A stretch of 64,000 nucleotides of DNA from Gammaproteobacteria bacterium (GCA_018262975.1 JADFDG010000018.1:1-64000), one strand, 5' to 3'. Positions 26,774 through 42,234 are shown, counted from the first letter of the stretch. Program-made: numbers and translations. The notes: a model not told the origin generated them from the sequence alone.

Positions 26774-27910
26774 ATGTCCAAACGCGATCTGTATGAAGTG
26801 CTCGGTGTCGAGAAAGGTGCCTCCGCCGAGGACATCAAGAAGGCCTATCGCAAGCTGGCCATGAAGTACCACCCGGACCGCAATCCGGACGACAAGGCCG
26901 CCGAAGAGAAATTCAAGGAAGTGCAGGGCGCCTACGAGGTGCTCAGTGACGACCAGAAGCGCGCCGCCTACGACCGCTTCGGCCACGCCGGCGTCGACCC
27001 GAGCATGGGCGGCGGCGGTTTCGGTGGCGGCGGCGCCGGCGGCCCGAGTTTCTCCGACATCTTCGGCGACGTGTTCGGCGACATCTTCGGAGGTGGTGGC
27101 GGCGGTGGTCGTGGCCGCGGCGGCCCGCAGCGCGGCGCCGACCTGCGTTACACGCTCGAGATCGACCTCGAGGACGCGGTGAAGGGCACCAAGGTGCAGA
27201 TCAAGGTGCCGAAGCTCGAGTCGTGCGGCACCTGCGATGGTACCGGCGCGAAAAAGGGCACCACCCCGGCTACCTGCGGCACCTGCAACGGCCACGGCCA
27301 GGTGCGCATGCAGCAGGGCTTCTTCACCCTGCAGCAGACCTGCCCGGCCTGCCGCGGCAGCGGCAAGCAGATCAAGGACCCCTGCCCGGATTGCCGCGGC
27401 CAGGGCCGCGTGCAGAAGACGAAGACGTTGTCGGTGAACATCCCGGCCGGCGTCGACAACGGCGACCGCATTCGCCTGGCCGGCGAGGGCGAGGCCGGCC
27501 CGATGGGTGGCCCGGCGGGCGACCTGTACGTGCAGGTGTCGGTGCGCGAGCACGAGTTCTTCTCGCGCGACGGCAACGACCTGTACTGCGAAGTGCCGAT
27601 CTCCTTCGTGGACGCGGCGCTCGGCGGCGAACTGGAAGTGCCGACCATGGACGGCCGCGTGAAGCTGAAGATCCCGGCCGAGACCCAGACCGGCAAGCTG
27701 TTCCGCGTGCGCGGCAAGGGCGTGCCCAACGTGCGTGGCGGCGGGCAGGGCGACATGCTCTGTCGCGTGGTGATCGAGACCCCGGTCAACCTCAGCGGCA
27801 AGCAGAAGGACCTGCTGCGCGCCTTCCAGGACTCGCTGGAGGGCAAGGACAACTCGCCGCGCCGTGAAAGCTGGTTCGACTCGGTGAAGAAGTTCTTCAA
27901 CGACCTCTGA
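26774..27910 (+). CDS. dnaJ: Co-chaperone DnaJ (Hsp40)
   Basis: A 378-aa class I DnaJ. The J domain (1-70) carries HPD at 33-35, followed by a Gly/Phe-rich linker (about 76-118). Four CxxCxGxG zinc motifs follow (beginning [24 protein letters not shown] and CPDCRGQG), then the client-binding barrels. It stimulates DnaK ATPase activity and delivers substrates. It is separated from dnaK by the hairpin at 26717-26747 and followed by another GC hairpin. Confidence 0.97.
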   Translation: MSKRDLYEVLGVEKGASAEDIKKAYRKLAMKYHPDRNPDDKAAEEKFKEVQGAYEVLSDDQKRAAYDRFGHAGVDPSMGGGGFGGGGAGGPSFSDIFGDVFGDIFGGGGGGGRGRGGPQRGADLRYTLEIDLEDAVKGTKVQIKVPKLESCGTCDGTGAKKGTTPATCGTCNGHGQVRMQQGFFTLQQTCPACRGSGKQIKDPCPDCRGQGRVQKTKTLSVNIPAGVDNGDRIRLAGEGEAGPMGGPAGDLYVQVSVREHEFFSRDGNDLYCEVPISFVDAALGGELEVPTMDGRVKLKIPAETQTGKLFRVRGKGVPNVRGGGQGDMLCRVVIETPVNLSGKQKDLLRAFQDSLEGKDNSPRRESWFDSVKKFFNDL

Positions 27911-27914
27911 CGCC

Positions 27915-27940
27915 CCGGCCGCCGGCAGCCCGGCGGCCGG
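27915..27940 (+). terminator. GC-rich hairpin after dnaJ
   Basis: CCGGCCGCCGG-CAGC-CCGGCGGCCGG is an 11-bp perfect stem beginning 5 bp after the dnaJ stop. There is no T-run, so it may be an attenuated terminator or an mRNA end stabiliser. Confidence 0.5.
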
Positions 27941-28030
27941 TCTGCGCCCGCCCGGCGGCGGTGCGTTGCCCCTGCCTTGCCTGCTCCCGTATCCTGCGGT
28001 GCGCAACGCATGGACGTGGGAACAACAACA

Positions 28031-29191
28031 ATGAAAAGCCCCGGCTTCACCCGCCGCGAATTCCTCGCCGCGACCTCCGCCTCACTGCTGCTGGCGCCGC
28101 TGCCGTTGCGTGCCGCCGACGATGGCGACGTGGCCGACAGCCTGGTCGCCGATGCGGACTACCTGGCGCGTGCGTGGCGGCCACTGCCGTTCGACACCAC
28201 GCCGTTCAGTTACACCTTCGCCGAGATCGAGCAGCACTGGGACACGTTGCTGCGTGGCTACCTGATCCCGTTCCCGTCGCCGGAATACCTGCGCAAGCGC
28301 TACACGCGCTACCCGCAGATGTGGGAGGAGCTGCGCTTCAAGGACGAGGATTACCTGATGCACAGCCGCAACGCCCTGGAGGTGTGGCTGCTGTTCTTCC
28401 GCGGCGATTTCCAGGCCGCCCGTGAACTCGGCACGCAGTACGGCGGCTTCGCCCGCGTGCCGGCGCTGTTTGCCCAGCTCATCTACGCCATCTACCTGGC
28501 CGATACGCTCAAGGAAAAGCACGCGCTGCTGCAGGATGCGGTGGCCGGCATCACTTACTACGGCACGGTGTTCCAGCCGCGCCCGGCCGACGACCCGCAA
28601 TACCGCGCCGACTACGCGATGATCCGCCTCGGCTATGCCTACGGCATCGGCCGCATCGCCGAGGACGTGTCGATTCCCACCGCGCTGGCGCGCGATTACA
28701 TCGGCAAGGTCACCCAGGCCAGCAACGACATCCTGGCCGTATACCCGGAGCATCCGATGGGCCTGGGCCTGTCGGCGGGCATCAGCGCCAACATCATCCG
28801 CCGCGCCGGCGCGCTGGGTGGCAAGATCGCCTTCGGTGCCAGCGGCGACGATGCGCGCACCCGCTTCGAGACGTCTTTCGCGCTGGTGCCCGACGTCGCG
28901 TTGACGCGCTACGAGTACGCCAACGCGATGCTCTACGTCGACAGTGCCGCGGCCGTCGATGAAGCCATCCGCCAGCTCGAGCTCGCCGCTACGCTCACGC
29001 CGAAGCACGCCATCGAGGCGCTCGACATCGCCTACGCGAAGAAGCGTCTCGTCGAAGTGCAGGACTACAAGGCAGCCGGTGGCGGCTTCGGAGCCTACGA
29101 TCGCAAGCGCCGCAAGTACCAGAACACCAGCGGTGCCAACCTCTACTGCATCACCGCCGACCCGTTCCTGGTCTCCCGCGCCACCCTGTAG
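28031..29191 (+). CDS. Tat-exported helical-repeat protein, function unknown
   Basis: A 386-aa protein starting at ATG 28031. The start opens a clear twin-arginine signal: FTRREFLAATSASLLLAPLP, ending at LRAADD. An earlier in-frame ATG would place 18 unconserved residues before it. The mature part is helical, with repeated hairpins (LPRGDFQAARELG-like, YEYANAMLYVDSAAAVDEAI, then RQLELAATLTPKHAIEALDI) resembling TPRs. Tat export implies periplasmic folding, perhaps with a cofactor, but no cofactor motif is visible. I do not recognise the family. The TAG stop is supplied by a partial copy of the 24-bp repeat. Confidence 0.8.
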   Translation: MKSPGFTRREFLAATSASLLLAPLPLRAADDGDVADSLVADADYLARAWRPLPFDTTPFSYTFAEIEQHWDTLLRGYLIPFPSPEYLRKRYTRYPQMWEELRFKDEDYLMHSRNALEVWLLFFRGDFQAARELGTQYGGFARVPALFAQLIYAIYLADTLKEKHALLQDAVAGITYYGTVFQPRPADDPQYRADYAMIRLGYAYGIGRIAEDVSIPTALARDYIGKVTQASNDILAVYPEHPMGLGLSAGISANIIRRAGALGGKIAFGASGDDARTRFETSFALVPDVALTRYEYANAMLYVDSAAAVDEAIRQLELAATLTPKHAIEALDIAYAKKRLVEVQDYKAAGGGFGAYDRKRRKYQNTSGANLYCITADPFLVSRATL

Positions 29192-29200
29192 AGAGGGGGC
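29188..29200 (+). repeat. Partial copy of the 24-bp intergenic repeat
   Basis: GTAGAGAGGGGGC is identical to the first 13 bases of the family consensus; the palindromic right part is absent. Its TAG at 29189-29191 is the stop codon of the upstream gene. Confidence 0.6.
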
Positions 29201-29219
29201 GGGGCTGCGCGTACACTAG

Positions 29220-30050
<831 letters not shown>

Positions 30051-30179
30051 CCCGTCGCGGCCCGCCCGGCCCTACAAATCCCCCGGGCGGGGTGGCGGCA
30101 ACGGGGCTTTGCGCATAGAATGCCGGCCCCGGGGAAGGCGCCGACCCGGCACTGCCAGACCCCGCAAGGCGACAGATTC

Positions 30180-30217
30180 AAAAAGCGAGATGAGGCCGGG
30201 CTTCATCTCGCTTTTTT
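30180..30217 (+). terminator. Strong terminator in the carA leader / after dapB
   Basis: GCGAGATGA, a 9-nt loop and TCATCTCGC form a stem flanked by A5 and T6, so it can stop transcription in either direction. It lies 130 bp after dapB and about 108 bp before carA. A TAGAAT -10-like box at 30116-30121 upstream of it raises the possibility of a carAB attenuator rather than only a dapB terminator. A GC hairpin (30061-30069 with 30083-30091) lies just before that box. Confidence 0.8.
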
Positions 30218-30325
30218 ATGAACGGCTTCAATTAGTTACACCCAAAGCATGCACGCCGGAGCCCGGCGAACCCTGCGGCCAGGACCGCGGGGAGGCTTTG
30301 CACAACCTTCGTGGAGGTAGGTCCC

Positions 30326-31456
<1,131 letters not shown>

Positions 31457-31507
31457 GCCGCAGCCGGACTCCGAGATATTGCGCGTCACTGAATAGAGCA
31501 GACCGCC

Positions 31508-34740
<3,233 letters not shown>

Positions 34741-34744
<4 letters not shown>

Positions 34745-35226
34745 GCACCCCGATCCGCTACCCGATGACCGTCGCCGGCGAGAAAGCGCTGCGCGACGAG
34801 CTGCACAAGCTGAAGACCGTCGAGCGCCAGCGCATCTCTGCGGCCATCGCCGAGGCGCGCGCGCACGGCGACCTGCGCGAGAACGCCGAGTACCACGCGG
34901 CCAAGGAACAGCAGGGCATGATGGAAGCGCGTGTGCGCGACATCGAGGCCAAGTTGTCGAATTGCGTGGTGATCGACGTCACCCGCCTCGAGCCCACCGG
35001 CAAGGTGATCTTCGGCACCACCGTCGACCTGCTCAACCTCAAGACCGAGCAGCGCGTGACCTACACGATCGTTGGAGAGGACGAGGCCGACATCAAGGTC
35101 AACAAGATCTCCAACACCTCGCCCATCGCCAAGGCGCTGCTGGGCAAGGAAGAGGGCGACGTGGTCGGCGTGCAGACGCCCGGCGGCGTCGTGGAATACG
35201 AGATCGAGGAAGTTCGCCACGTCTGA
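34741..35226 (+). CDS. greA: Transcription elongation factor GreA
   Basis: A 161-aa GreA. The N-terminal antiparallel coiled coil (residues 1-75) includes the acidic tip region [20 protein letters not shown], and a C-terminal FKBP-like domain follows. It enters the RNA polymerase secondary channel and stimulates cleavage of backtracked RNA. It is translationally coupled to carB, an arrangement shared with Pseudomonas. The intergenic repeat pair follows and may end the transcript. Confidence 0.97.
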
Positions 35227-35228
35227 AT

Positions 35229-35311
35229 GTAGAGAGGGGGCCATGCCCCCGATGCTCTTGATCTTCCGTTACGGGCATCAAGAAGCGTCGGGGGCATGGC
35301 CCCCTCTCTAC
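35229..35311. repeat. Perfect inverted pair of the 24-bp intergenic repeat
   Basis: Copy 1 is 35229-35252 (consensus GTAGAGAGGGGGCCATGCCC plus CCGA). Copy 2 is its exact reverse complement at 35288-35311. A 35-bp spacer separates them, and the pair fills the gap between convergent greA and yhbY. The spacer itself can fold (GCTCTTGATC against GCATCAAGAAGC). Confidence 0.9.
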
Positions 35312-35320
35312 AGGCGGGGC

Positions 35321-35638
35321 TCACGCCTCGCTGGCGTAGCGCACCAGGTTCGAGAGCTTGCGGTTCTGCTTTTTCGCGGCGCGGTAGACCAGCGCGATGT
35401 TGCCGATGGTGTTCACAACCTGGCAGCCGCACAGCTCCGGCAGCGCATCGATCACCGCGCGGCGCGAGTCGCGGTCTTCCGCCGCCACCTTCACCTTGAT
35501 CAGTTCGTGGTCCTCCAGCGCGCGGTCCAGCTCGGCCAGCAGGGCTTCCGACAGGCCGCCGCCGCCAACCAGGATGACGGGCTTGAGGTGGTGGCCGATG
35601 CCACGGAAGTGCTTTTTCTCGGCGGCGGACAGCGCCAT
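35321..35638 (-). CDS. yhbY: CRS1/YhbY RNA-binding protein
   Basis: A 105-aa single CRM-domain protein. The signature reads [20 protein letters not shown], then [20 protein letters not shown], with the GxxG-type loop, HELIKVKV and [12 protein letters not shown]. YhbY binds pre-50S ribosomal subunits. It is divergent from rlmE, which also works on 50S assembly, and converges with greA. Confidence 0.95.
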   Translation of the reverse strand: MALSAAEKKHFRGIGHHLKPVILVGGGGLSEALLAELDRALEDHELIKVKVAAEDRDSRRAVIDALPELCGCQVVNTIGNIALVYRAAKKQNRKLSNLVRYASEA

Positions 35639-35748
35639 GGCGTAACTCCGGCTGGAGGGTGCGGAAAAGGGCGGCCATTCTAGCCGCGTGCGCGCCGCCC
35701 CCGTTAGTATGGTTTTCCCCGCTTCCCCCCACCGACGGACGGTTTGCC

Positions 35749-36372
35749 GTGTCCCGCTCCAAGAGCAGCTCCCGCTGGCTGCACGAACATTTCAACGACC
35801 CCTACGTGAAGAAGGCCCAGGAACAGGGCTATCGCTCGCGCGCGGTCTTCAAGTTGCTGGAAATCCAGCAGAAAGACCGCATCATTCGTCAGGGTATGTC
35901 CGTGCTCGACCTGGGCGCAGCCCCCGGTGGCTGGTCGCAGGTGGCGGCCGACATCGTCGGCGACCAGGGCCTGGTGATCGCCTCCGATATCCTGGCCATG
36001 GACCCCATCCCCGGCGTGCGCTTCGTGCAGGGCGACTTCCGCGAGGAGCCGGTGTTCAACGAGATCCTCGCCGTGCTCGGCGAGCGCCGGGTCGACCTTG
36101 TGATTTCCGACATGGCCCCCAATATGTCCGGGGAGCGGTCCGTGGACCAGCCGCGCGCCATCTACCTGGCCGAGCTGGCCCTGGACATGGCGCGACGGGT
36201 GCTGCGGCCGGGGGGCGACTTCCTGGTCAAGGTGTTCCAGGGCGAGGGCAGTGATGCCTTCCGCAACGACATGAAGCAGTCGTTCCGCCAGTTGCTCGTA
36301 CGCAAACCGGATGCCTCGCGCGCCCGTTCCAGCGAGATATACCTGCTGGGGCGGGGGTTCGAAATGGTTTAA
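35749..36372 (+). CDS. rlmE: 23S rRNA 2'-O-methyltransferase RlmE (FtsJ/RrmJ)
   Basis: A 207-aa enzyme that starts at GTG 35749 ([15 protein letters not shown]); the ribosome site is weak. The SAM-binding motif [11 protein letters not shown] is at 54-64, and the catalytic K-D-K-E tetrad falls at Lys35, Asp121 ([10 protein letters not shown]), Lys161 and Glu196. It methylates U2552 of 23S rRNA in the A loop. It precedes ftsH, the classic heat-shock ftsJ-ftsH pair. No clear RpoH promoter was found in the short upstream region. Confidence 0.96.
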   Translation: MSRSKSSSRWLHEHFNDPYVKKAQEQGYRSRAVFKLLEIQQKDRIIRQGMSVLDLGAAPGGWSQVAADIVGDQGLVIASDILAMDPIPGVRFVQGDFREEPVFNEILAVLGERRVDLVISDMAPNMSGERSVDQPRAIYLAELALDMARRVLRPGGDFLVKVFQGEGSDAFRNDMKQSFRQLLVRKPDASRARSSEIYLLGRGFEMV

Positions 36373-36446
36373 CCTAGCCTTTCCGCGCTGGCTGCAGCGC
36401 CCAACGCATATTTTCGCGCATAGCCGCGATTCGCGAGGAAAACCCC

Positions 36447-38384
36447 GTGAACGACATGGCCAAGAACCTGCTCCTGTGGATCGTCATCGCCGCGGTCCTG
36501 CTCGCCGTCTTCAACAACTTCAAGGGCGGCCAGACCAGGGCGGCGCCGGTGGACTACTCCACCTTCATCTCGCAGGTGAAGGAAGGCCGTGTCGAGAGCG
36601 TCACCATTACCGAGCAGTCGGTGCGTGGCACCTACGACGACCAGTCGCGCTTCGAGACGGTGCTGCCGACGGTGATGGACCTCGACCTCATGCCCACGCT
36701 GCTCGACAACGACGTGCGCGTGGTGGGTACCGAGCCGGAACGCCAGGGCTTCTTCACCCAGTTGTTCCTCGCCATCCTGCCCATCCTCATCATCATGGCC
36801 GTGTTCATGTTCTTCATGCGCCAGATGCAGGGCGGTGGCGCCGGCGGTCGCGGCGGCCCGATGACGTTCGGCAAGTCCAAGGCGCGCCTGCTCACCGAGG
36901 ACCAGATCAAGACCACCTTCCAGGACGTCGCCGGTTGCGACGAGGCGAAGGAGGAAGTGAAGGAAATCGTCGACTTCCTGCGTGACCCGTCCAAGTACAC
37001 CAAGCTCGGCGGCCGCATCCCGCGCGGCGTGCTGATGGTCGGCCCGCCGGGTACCGGCAAGACCCTGCTCGCCAAGGCCATCGCCGGCGAGGCCAAGGTG
37101 CCGTTCTTCTCCATCTCCGGCTCGGACTTCGTCGAGATGTTCGTGGGCGTGGGCGCCTCGCGCGTGCGCGACATGTTCGAGCAGGCCAAGCGCCACTCGC
37201 CGTGCATCATCTTCATCGACGAAATCGACGCGGTGGGCCGTTCGCGCGGCGCCGGCCTCGGTGGTGGCCACGACGAGCGCGAGCAGACCCTCAACCAGTT
37301 GCTGGTGGAGATGGACGGCTTCGACGCCAATGACGGCATCATCGTCATCGCCGCCACCAACCGCCCCGACGTGCTCGACAACGCCCTGCTGCGCCCGGGC
37401 CGTTTCGACCGCCAGGTGACCGTCGGCCTGCCGGACGTGCGTGGCCGCGAGCACATCCTCAAGGTGCACATGCGCAACGTGCCGATCGGCGAGGACGTCG
37501 ACGCGGCCATCATCGCCCGCGGTACGCCGGGCTTCTCCGGTGCCGACCTGGCCAACCTGGTCAACGAGGCGGCCCTGTTCGCCGCCCGCGTCGACAAGAA
37601 GACCGTCACCCAGCGTGAGTTCGAGCTCGCCAAGGACAAGATCCTGATGGGCACCGAGCGCAAGACCATGGTGATGAGCGAGGAAGAAAAGCGCCGCACC
37701 GCCTACCACGAGGCCGGCCACGCCATCGTCGGCCGCGTCGTGCCCGAGCACGACCCGGTGTACAAGGTGTCGATCATCCCGCGCGGCCGCGCGCTGGGCG
37801 TCACCATGTACCTGCCGGAGGAGGACCGCTACAGCATCAGCAAGCTGCAGCTGGAGAGCCGTATCAGCGTGATGTTCGGCGGCCGCATCGCCGAGGAGAT
37901 CATTGGCGGCTTCGACGGCGTGACCACCGGTGCCTCCAACGACATCCAGCGTGCCACGGAGATGGCGCGCAGCATGGTGACCAAGTGGGGCCTGTCGGAG
38001 AAGATGGGTCCGCTGATGTACGAGGAGGACGAGGGCGAGGTATTCCTCGGCCGTTCCGTCACCCAGCGCAAGCACATCTCCGACCAGACCGCGGTGGAAA
38101 TCGACCGCGAGGTACGCGCCATCATCGACCGCTGCTACCAGCGCGCCGAGCAGATCCTGCGCGAGCACCGCGAGAAGCTCGACGTGATGTCCGATGCGCT
38201 GATGCAGTACGAGACCATCGACGCCGAGCAGATCGACGACATCATGAACGGCGTGAAGCCGCGCCCGCCCAAGGGCTGGACCGACAAGACCGGTGGTCCG
38301 GGCAGCGGTGGTGCGGTGGCAACCGCCGGGGCGCCCACCGACAAGCCGGCCGGTCCGATCGGCGGCCCGGCCAGCCAGCCCTGA
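36447..38384 (+). CDS. ftsH: Membrane AAA+ zinc metalloprotease FtsH
   Basis: A 645-aa FtsH. GTG 36447 is chosen because GAGGAA ends six bases before it; ATG 36456 would be too far. Membrane segments are at about 7-24 and 104-124 with a periplasmic domain between. The Walker A GPPGTGKT is at 199-206, the second region of homology follows ([20 protein letters not shown]), and the zinc motif HEAGH is at 421-425. The tail is rich in Gly, Pro and Ala. FtsH degrades misassembled membrane proteins, RpoH and LpxC. Confidence 0.97.
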   Translation: MNDMAKNLLLWIVIAAVLLAVFNNFKGGQTRAAPVDYSTFISQVKEGRVESVTITEQSVRGTYDDQSRFETVLPTVMDLDLMPTLLDNDVRVVGTEPERQGFFTQLFLAILPILIIMAVFMFFMRQMQGGGAGGRGGPMTFGKSKARLLTEDQIKTTFQDVAGCDEAKEEVKEIVDFLRDPSKYTKLGGRIPRGVLMVGPPGTGKTLLAKAIAGEAKVPFFSISGSDFVEMFVGVGASRVRDMFEQAKRHSPCIIFIDEIDAVGRSRGAGLGGGHDEREQTLNQLLVEMDGFDANDGIIVIAATNRPDVLDNALLRPGRFDRQVTVGLPDVRGREHILKVHMRNVPIGEDVDAAIIARGTPGFSGADLANLVNEAALFAARVDKKTVTQREFELAKDKILMGTERKTMVMSEEEKRRTAYHEAGHAIVGRVVPEHDPVYKVSIIPRGRALGVTMYLPEEDRYSISKLQLESRISVMFGGRIAEEIIGGFDGVTTGASNDIQRATEMARSMVTKWGLSEKMGPLMYEEDEGEVFLGRSVTQRKHISDQTAVEIDREVRAIIDRCYQRAEQILREHREKLDVMSDALMQYETIDAEQIDDIMNGVKPRPPKGWTDKTGGPGSGGAVATAGAPTDKPAGPIGGPASQP

Positions 38385-38389
38385 CCCTT

Positions 38390-38409
38390 CGGGCTCCTCG
38401 CGGAGCCCG
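38390..38409 (+). promoter_or_regulatory. Hairpin covering the folP ribosome site
   Basis: CGGGCTCC-TCGC-GGAGCCCG is a perfect 8-bp stem whose 3' arm contains the GGAG ribosome site of folP and ends at the base before its ATG. It also lies 5 bp after the ftsH stop. It could tie folP translation to ribosomes finishing ftsH; that coupling is inference. Confidence 0.6.
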
Positions 38410-39297
38410 ATGCGTTTTGCGCCTGCAACTGCCGTGATCCGCGCCCTGTACTGCGGCAATCGCCGCCTCGACCTGTCGCGCCCGCGCGTGATGGGGATCC
38501 TCAACGTCACCCCCGATTCGTTCTCGGACGGCGGTTGCCATGCCACCGTCGAGGCGGCGCTCGCGCATGCCCGGCGCATGGTCGCCGACGGTGCCCATCT
38601 CATCGATGTCGGTGGCGAGTCGACCCGCCCGGGCGCGGCCCCGGTGTCGGTGCAACAGGAACTCGATCGCGTGGTGCCGGTGGTGGAGCGCATCGCCCGC
38701 GAGCTCGACACCTGCATTTCGGTCGACACCAGTACGCCGGAAGTGATGCGGGCAGTCGCCGCTGCCGGTGCGCACCTGCTCAATGACGTGCGCGCGCTGG
38801 GCCGCCCGGGGGCGCTGGCGGCGGCGGCGGCCACCGGCCTGCCGGTGTGCCTGATGCACATGCGCGGCGAGCCGGGCACCATGCAGCAGTCGCCGCACTA
38901 CGATGACGTGGTGGCGGAAGTCATGGCGTACCTGCGCGAGCGCATGGATGCCTGCCTGGCTGCCGGCATCGCCGCCGACCGGCTGCTGGTCGATCCCGGC
39001 TTCGGTTTCGGCAAGAATCTCGCGCATAATCTCGCGCTGCTTGCCCGCCTGCAGGCGTTCGCCGCGCTCGACGCGCCGCTGCTGGTCGGGCTTTCGCGCA
39101 AGTCGATGATCGGCGCGGTGCTCGGCGATGCCGCCGGCGTGCCGCGTCCGTTGGACGGCCGCCTGCACGGCTCGGTGGCGGCCGCCGTCGTCGCGGCCAT
39201 GAAGGGTGCTGCGATCATTCGCGTACATGACGTCTCCGCCACCGCCGACGCGCTTGCGCTGGTGGCGGCGCTGCAACAACAGGAAGCTCAACCATGA
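38410..39297 (+). CDS. folP: Dihydropteroate synthase FolP
   Basis: A 295-aa TIM-barrel enzyme joining p-aminobenzoate to dihydropterin pyrophosphate in folate synthesis. The first family signature [15 protein letters not shown] starts near residue 28, and the second, [16 protein letters not shown], near 66. The pterin-site DPGFGFGKN and SRKS segments are also present. ATG 38410 is preceded by GGAG held in a hairpin; longer in-frame starts lie within ftsH. The stop overlaps the glmM ATG. Confidence 0.96.
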   Translation: MRFAPATAVIRALYCGNRRLDLSRPRVMGILNVTPDSFSDGGCHATVEAALAHARRMVADGAHLIDVGGESTRPGAAPVSVQQELDRVVPVVERIARELDTCISVDTSTPEVMRAVAAAGAHLLNDVRALGRPGALAAAAATGLPVCLMHMRGEPGTMQQSPHYDDVVAEVMAYLRERMDACLAAGIAADRLLVDPGFGFGKNLAHNLALLARLQAFAALDAPLLVGLSRKSMIGAVLGDAAGVPRPLDGRLHGSVAAAVVAAMKGAAIIRVHDVSATADALALVAALQQQEAQP

Positions 39298-40622
39298 CCA
39301 GGAAGTATTTCGGCACCGACGGCATCCGTGGACGCGTGGGCGAGCCGCCCATCACCCCCGATTTCGTGCTCAAGCTCGGCTGGGCCGCCGGCAAGGTGTT
39401 CCAGGAAAGCGGCAAGTCGAAGATCCTGATCGGCAAGGACACGCGCATTTCCGGCTACATGTTCGAGGCGGCCCTCGAGGCCGGCCTGGTCGCCGCCGGC
39501 GCCGACGTGCGCATGCTCGGCCCGATGCCGACGCCTGCCATCGCCTACCTCACGCGCACCTTCCACGCGCAGGCCGGCATCGTCATTTCCGCCTCGCACA
39601 ACCCGTTTGACGACAACGGCATCAAGTTCTTCTCCGCCGAAGGCAAGAAGCTGCCCGACGAGGTCGAACTGCGCATCGAGCGCATGCTCGAGGAGCCGAT
39701 GGTCACGGTGCCGTCGGCGCAGCTGGGCAAGGCGCTGCGCATCGAGGGCGCGCGCGGCCGCTACATCGAGTTCTGCAAGTCGACGGTGCCGCTGGGCATG
39801 AGCCTGGCCGGCATGCACATCGTCGTCGACGGCGCCAACGGCGCCTGCTACCACACTGCCCCGGACATCCTCGACGAACTTGGCGCGCGGGTGACGAAGA
39901 TCGCCACCGAGCCGGACGGCTACAACATCAACCGCGAGTGCGGCTCCACCCACCCGGATGGTCTTCAGGCCAAAGTGCGCGCCCTCGGCGCCGATCTCGG
40001 CATTGCGCTCGATGGCGATGGCGACCGCCTGATCATGGTCGATCGCCACGGTGAAGTCGTCGACGGCGATGAGCTGATGTACATCATTGCCAGCGACCGC
40101 CACCGCCAGGGCACGCTCCGTGGTGGCGTGGTCGGCACGCTGATGACCAACTTCGGCTGCGAGCTGGCGCTGAAGGACCTGGGCGTGCCGTTCGCGCGCG
40201 CCAACGTCGGCGACCGCTACGTGATGGCCGAACTCGAGGCGCGCGGCTGGTCGCTGGGCGGCGAGTCCAGCGGCCACCTGGTGTGCCTGGACAAGACCAC
40301 CACCGGTGACGGCATGGTGGCGGCGCTGCAGGTGCTCGCGGCCCTGCAGCGCAGCGGCCAGACCCTGGACCAGGCGCGCCGCGGCATGAGCAAGCTCCCG
40401 CAGCGCATGGTCAACGTGAAGGTGGCCCGCGAGGCGGCGAAGGCGCCGGCCGCCCTGGCGGCGGTCGCCGAGGCCGAGGGGCGCCTGGCCGGCCGCGGCC
40501 GGGTACTGTTGCGCCCCTCGGGCACCGAGCCGGTGGTACGCGTGATGGTCGAGGGCGAGGACGCTGCCCTGGTCGATGAACTGGTCCGCTGGCTGGCCGA
40601 CCGGGTGGCGGCCGCCGCCTGA
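39294..40622 (+). CDS. glmM: Phosphoglucosamine mutase GlmM
   Basis: A 442-aa enzyme that converts glucosamine-6-P to glucosamine-1-P for UDP-GlcNAc synthesis. It has the N-terminal [10 protein letters not shown], active-site Ser101 in [13 protein letters not shown], the Mg2+ loop DGDGDR at 240-245, the sugar-binding GGESSGH and the phosphate-binding [12 protein letters not shown]. Length matches the family. It overlaps folP by 4 nt. Confidence 0.97.
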   Translation: MTRKYFGTDGIRGRVGEPPITPDFVLKLGWAAGKVFQESGKSKILIGKDTRISGYMFEAALEAGLVAAGADVRMLGPMPTPAIAYLTRTFHAQAGIVISASHNPFDDNGIKFFSAEGKKLPDEVELRIERMLEEPMVTVPSAQLGKALRIEGARGRYIEFCKSTVPLGMSLAGMHIVVDGANGACYHTAPDILDELGARVTKIATEPDGYNINRECGSTHPDGLQAKVRALGADLGIALDGDGDRLIMVDRHGEVVDGDELMYIIASDRHRQGTLRGGVVGTLMTNFGCELALKDLGVPFARANVGDRYVMAELEARGWSLGGESSGHLVCLDKTTTGDGMVAALQVLAALQRSGQTLDQARRGMSKLPQRMVNVKVAREAAKAPAALAAVAEAEGRLAGRGRVLLRPSGTEPVVRVMVEGEDAALVDELVRWLADRVAAAA

Positions 40623-40688
40623 GGCGCCGGTTGGCTTCCCGGGGGTGACCGGCTAACATTGCGCTCCCTTTGGGGAGGGGGTACTCGG

Positions 40689-41450
40689 GTGCAGGCAGAC
40701 AAACGTCGCCCGCTGGTGGCCGGCAACTGGAAAATGCACGGCAACCTCGCGGAAGCCCGTGAGCGGGCATTGGCCGTGCGCGCCGGTGCCAACGGCCTGG
40801 CCTGCGAGCTGGCGCTGGTGCCGCCCTTCCTGCATGTCCCGTTGCTGGCCGAACTCCTGCGCGATTCGCCGGTGGCGGTGGGTGCCCAGGATGTCAGCGA
40901 GCATGCTTCCGGTGCGTACACCGGCGAGGTGTCGGCCGGCATGCTGGTGGATGCCGGTTGCCGTTACGTGATCGTCGGCCACTCCGAGCGGCGCGCGCTG
41001 TTCGGCGACACCGACGCGGTGGTGGCGGCCAAGTTCATGGCGGCCCGTGCCGCCGGGCTGGTGCCGGTGCTGTGCGTGGGCGAGACGCTCGCCGAGCGCG
41101 AGGCGGGTGCCACCGGCAACGTGGTGTTGCGCCAGCTGGACGCGGTGCTGGCCGTGGCCGGGTCCGCGGCGGTGTGCGCGGCGGTGCTGGCCTACGAGCC
41201 GGTATGGGCGATCGGCACCGGCCTCACCGCCACGCCGGCGCAGGCCCAGGAGGTGCACGCCTTGCTGCGTGCGCACCTGGCCCGGAAAGATTCGCAAGGC
41301 GCCGCTGCCGTACGCATCCTGTACGGCGGCAGCGTGAAGGCCGGCAATGCGGGGGAGATCTTCGCCATGCCGGACGTGGACGGTGGACTGGTGGGCGGCG
41401 CATCGCTGGATGCCCGCGAGTTTCTGCAAATCTGCGCCCAGGCGCGCTAA
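40689..41450 (+). CDS. tpiA: Triose-phosphate isomerase TpiA
   Basis: A 253-aa TIM barrel. GTG 40689 has a GGAGGGGG site seven bases upstream. Catalytic residues are visible as Lys15 (AGNWKMHGN), His98 (IVGHSERR) and Glu170 (AYEPVWAIGTG). The phosphate loop (YGGSVKAGNAGE) is present. It interconverts dihydroxyacetone phosphate and glyceraldehyde-3-phosphate. It sits between glmM and secG, a common gammaproteobacterial order. Confidence 0.97.
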   Translation: MQADKRRPLVAGNWKMHGNLAEARERALAVRAGANGLACELALVPPFLHVPLLAELLRDSPVAVGAQDVSEHASGAYTGEVSAGMLVDAGCRYVIVGHSERRALFGDTDAVVAAKFMAARAAGLVPVLCVGETLAEREAGATGNVVLRQLDAVLAVAGSAAVCAAVLAYEPVWAIGTGLTATPAQAQEVHALLRAHLARKDSQGAAAVRILYGGSVKAGNAGEIFAMPDVDGGLVGGASLDAREFLQICAQAR

Positions 41451-41464
41451 CAGGTATTACATCG

Positions 41465-41833
41465 ATGGAAGTCGCTCTGCTCGTGGTGCATGTGCTGGTT
41501 TCGCTGGCGCTGATCGGTTTCATCCTCATCCAGCACGGCAAGGGTGCCGACGCCGGCGCCTCCTTCGGCGGCGGCGGTGCGCAGACGGTATTCGGTTCGG
41601 CCGGCTCGGCCACGTTCCTCACGCGCACCACCAAGTGGCTCGCCGTGGTGTTTTTCTCTACCAGTCTTGGCCTTGCCTATCTTGCGCGAGTCGAGGCAGA
41701 AGGGGAGAATAGCGCCCTCATTTCGGAGACCCCGGCGCCGGCAGCGGCCACGGGTGATGTACCGGCCGCCCCGGCGGCTCCCTCGTCCTCCGATATGCCT
41801 GCCGCGCCGGCACCGGTGCCGGCCGGCGAATAA
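41465..41833 (+). CDS. secG: Preprotein translocase subunit SecG
   Basis: This 122-aa protein has two membrane helices (about 3-20 and 56-74), joined by the conserved cytoplasmic loop ILIQHGKGADAGASFGGGGA and FGSAGSATFLTRTTKW. The C-terminal 45 residues are Ala/Pro-rich and low in complexity. SecG supports SecA-driven translocation through SecYE. The start is ATG 41465, 14 bp after tpiA. tRNA-Leu follows after 9 bp. Confidence 0.95.
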   Translation: MEVALLVVHVLVSLALIGFILIQHGKGADAGASFGGGGAQTVFGSAGSATFLTRTTKWLAVVFFSTSLGLAYLARVEAEGENSALISETPAPAAATGDVPAAPAAPSSSDMPAAPAPVPAGE

Positions 41834-41842
41834 GCGTTCCCT

Positions 41843-41927
41843 GCCCAGATGGTGAAATTGGTAGACACGCTACTTTGAGGGGGTAGTGGCGAAAGCCGTG
41901 TCGGTTCAAATCCGACTCTGGGCACCA
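41843..41927 (+). tRNA. tRNA-Leu(GAG)
   Basis: An 85-nt class II tRNA with encoded CCA. The acceptor stem is GCCCAGA/TCTGGGC and the D-loop is GTGAAATTGGTAGAC. The anticodon arm is CTACT-TTGAGGG-GGTAG, giving anticodon GAG (CTC/CTT codons). The variable arm is TGGCGAAAGCC and the T-arm GTCGGTTCAAATCCGAC. It sits directly downstream of secG, as leuU does in E. coli. Confidence 0.96.
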
Positions 41928-42018
41928 AATTCCACGCAAGTGGAAAGTACCTGTCGAAAGGTACAGTTTCGCGTTGACATGACGGGTTGTTAACCCTACA
42001 GTCTGCGCCCGGTTTTGA

Positions 42019-42095
<77 letters not shown>

Positions 42096-42205
42096 CTTAC
42101 GGTGCCTTGGCAACAGGCCCGCTGCAGAAATGCAGGAAAGAGCCCTCCGGGGGTTCATTGCTAGACGGTCTCGCGTAGCGGTCCGTCTACAGGCTTCGTT
42201 CGCGA

Positions 42206-42234
42206 AATGGGCCTCATGCAGGCCCATTTTTTTT
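42206..42234 (+). terminator. Terminator after tRNA-fMet, before rimP
   Basis: AATGGGCCT-CATGC-AGGCCCATT is a perfect 9-bp stem with a following run of T (eight T in total). It ends the tRNA transcript or attenuates read-through into rimP-nusA-infB. The 110 bp between the tRNA and this stem contain an imperfect GACGG/CCGTC inverted repeat but no gene. Confidence 0.9.

Noticed and set aside
30119-30220. Possible leader-peptide frame upstream of carA
   Set aside because: It has no ribosome site and no run of arginine or other regulatory codons, and its continuity across the terminator appears accidental.
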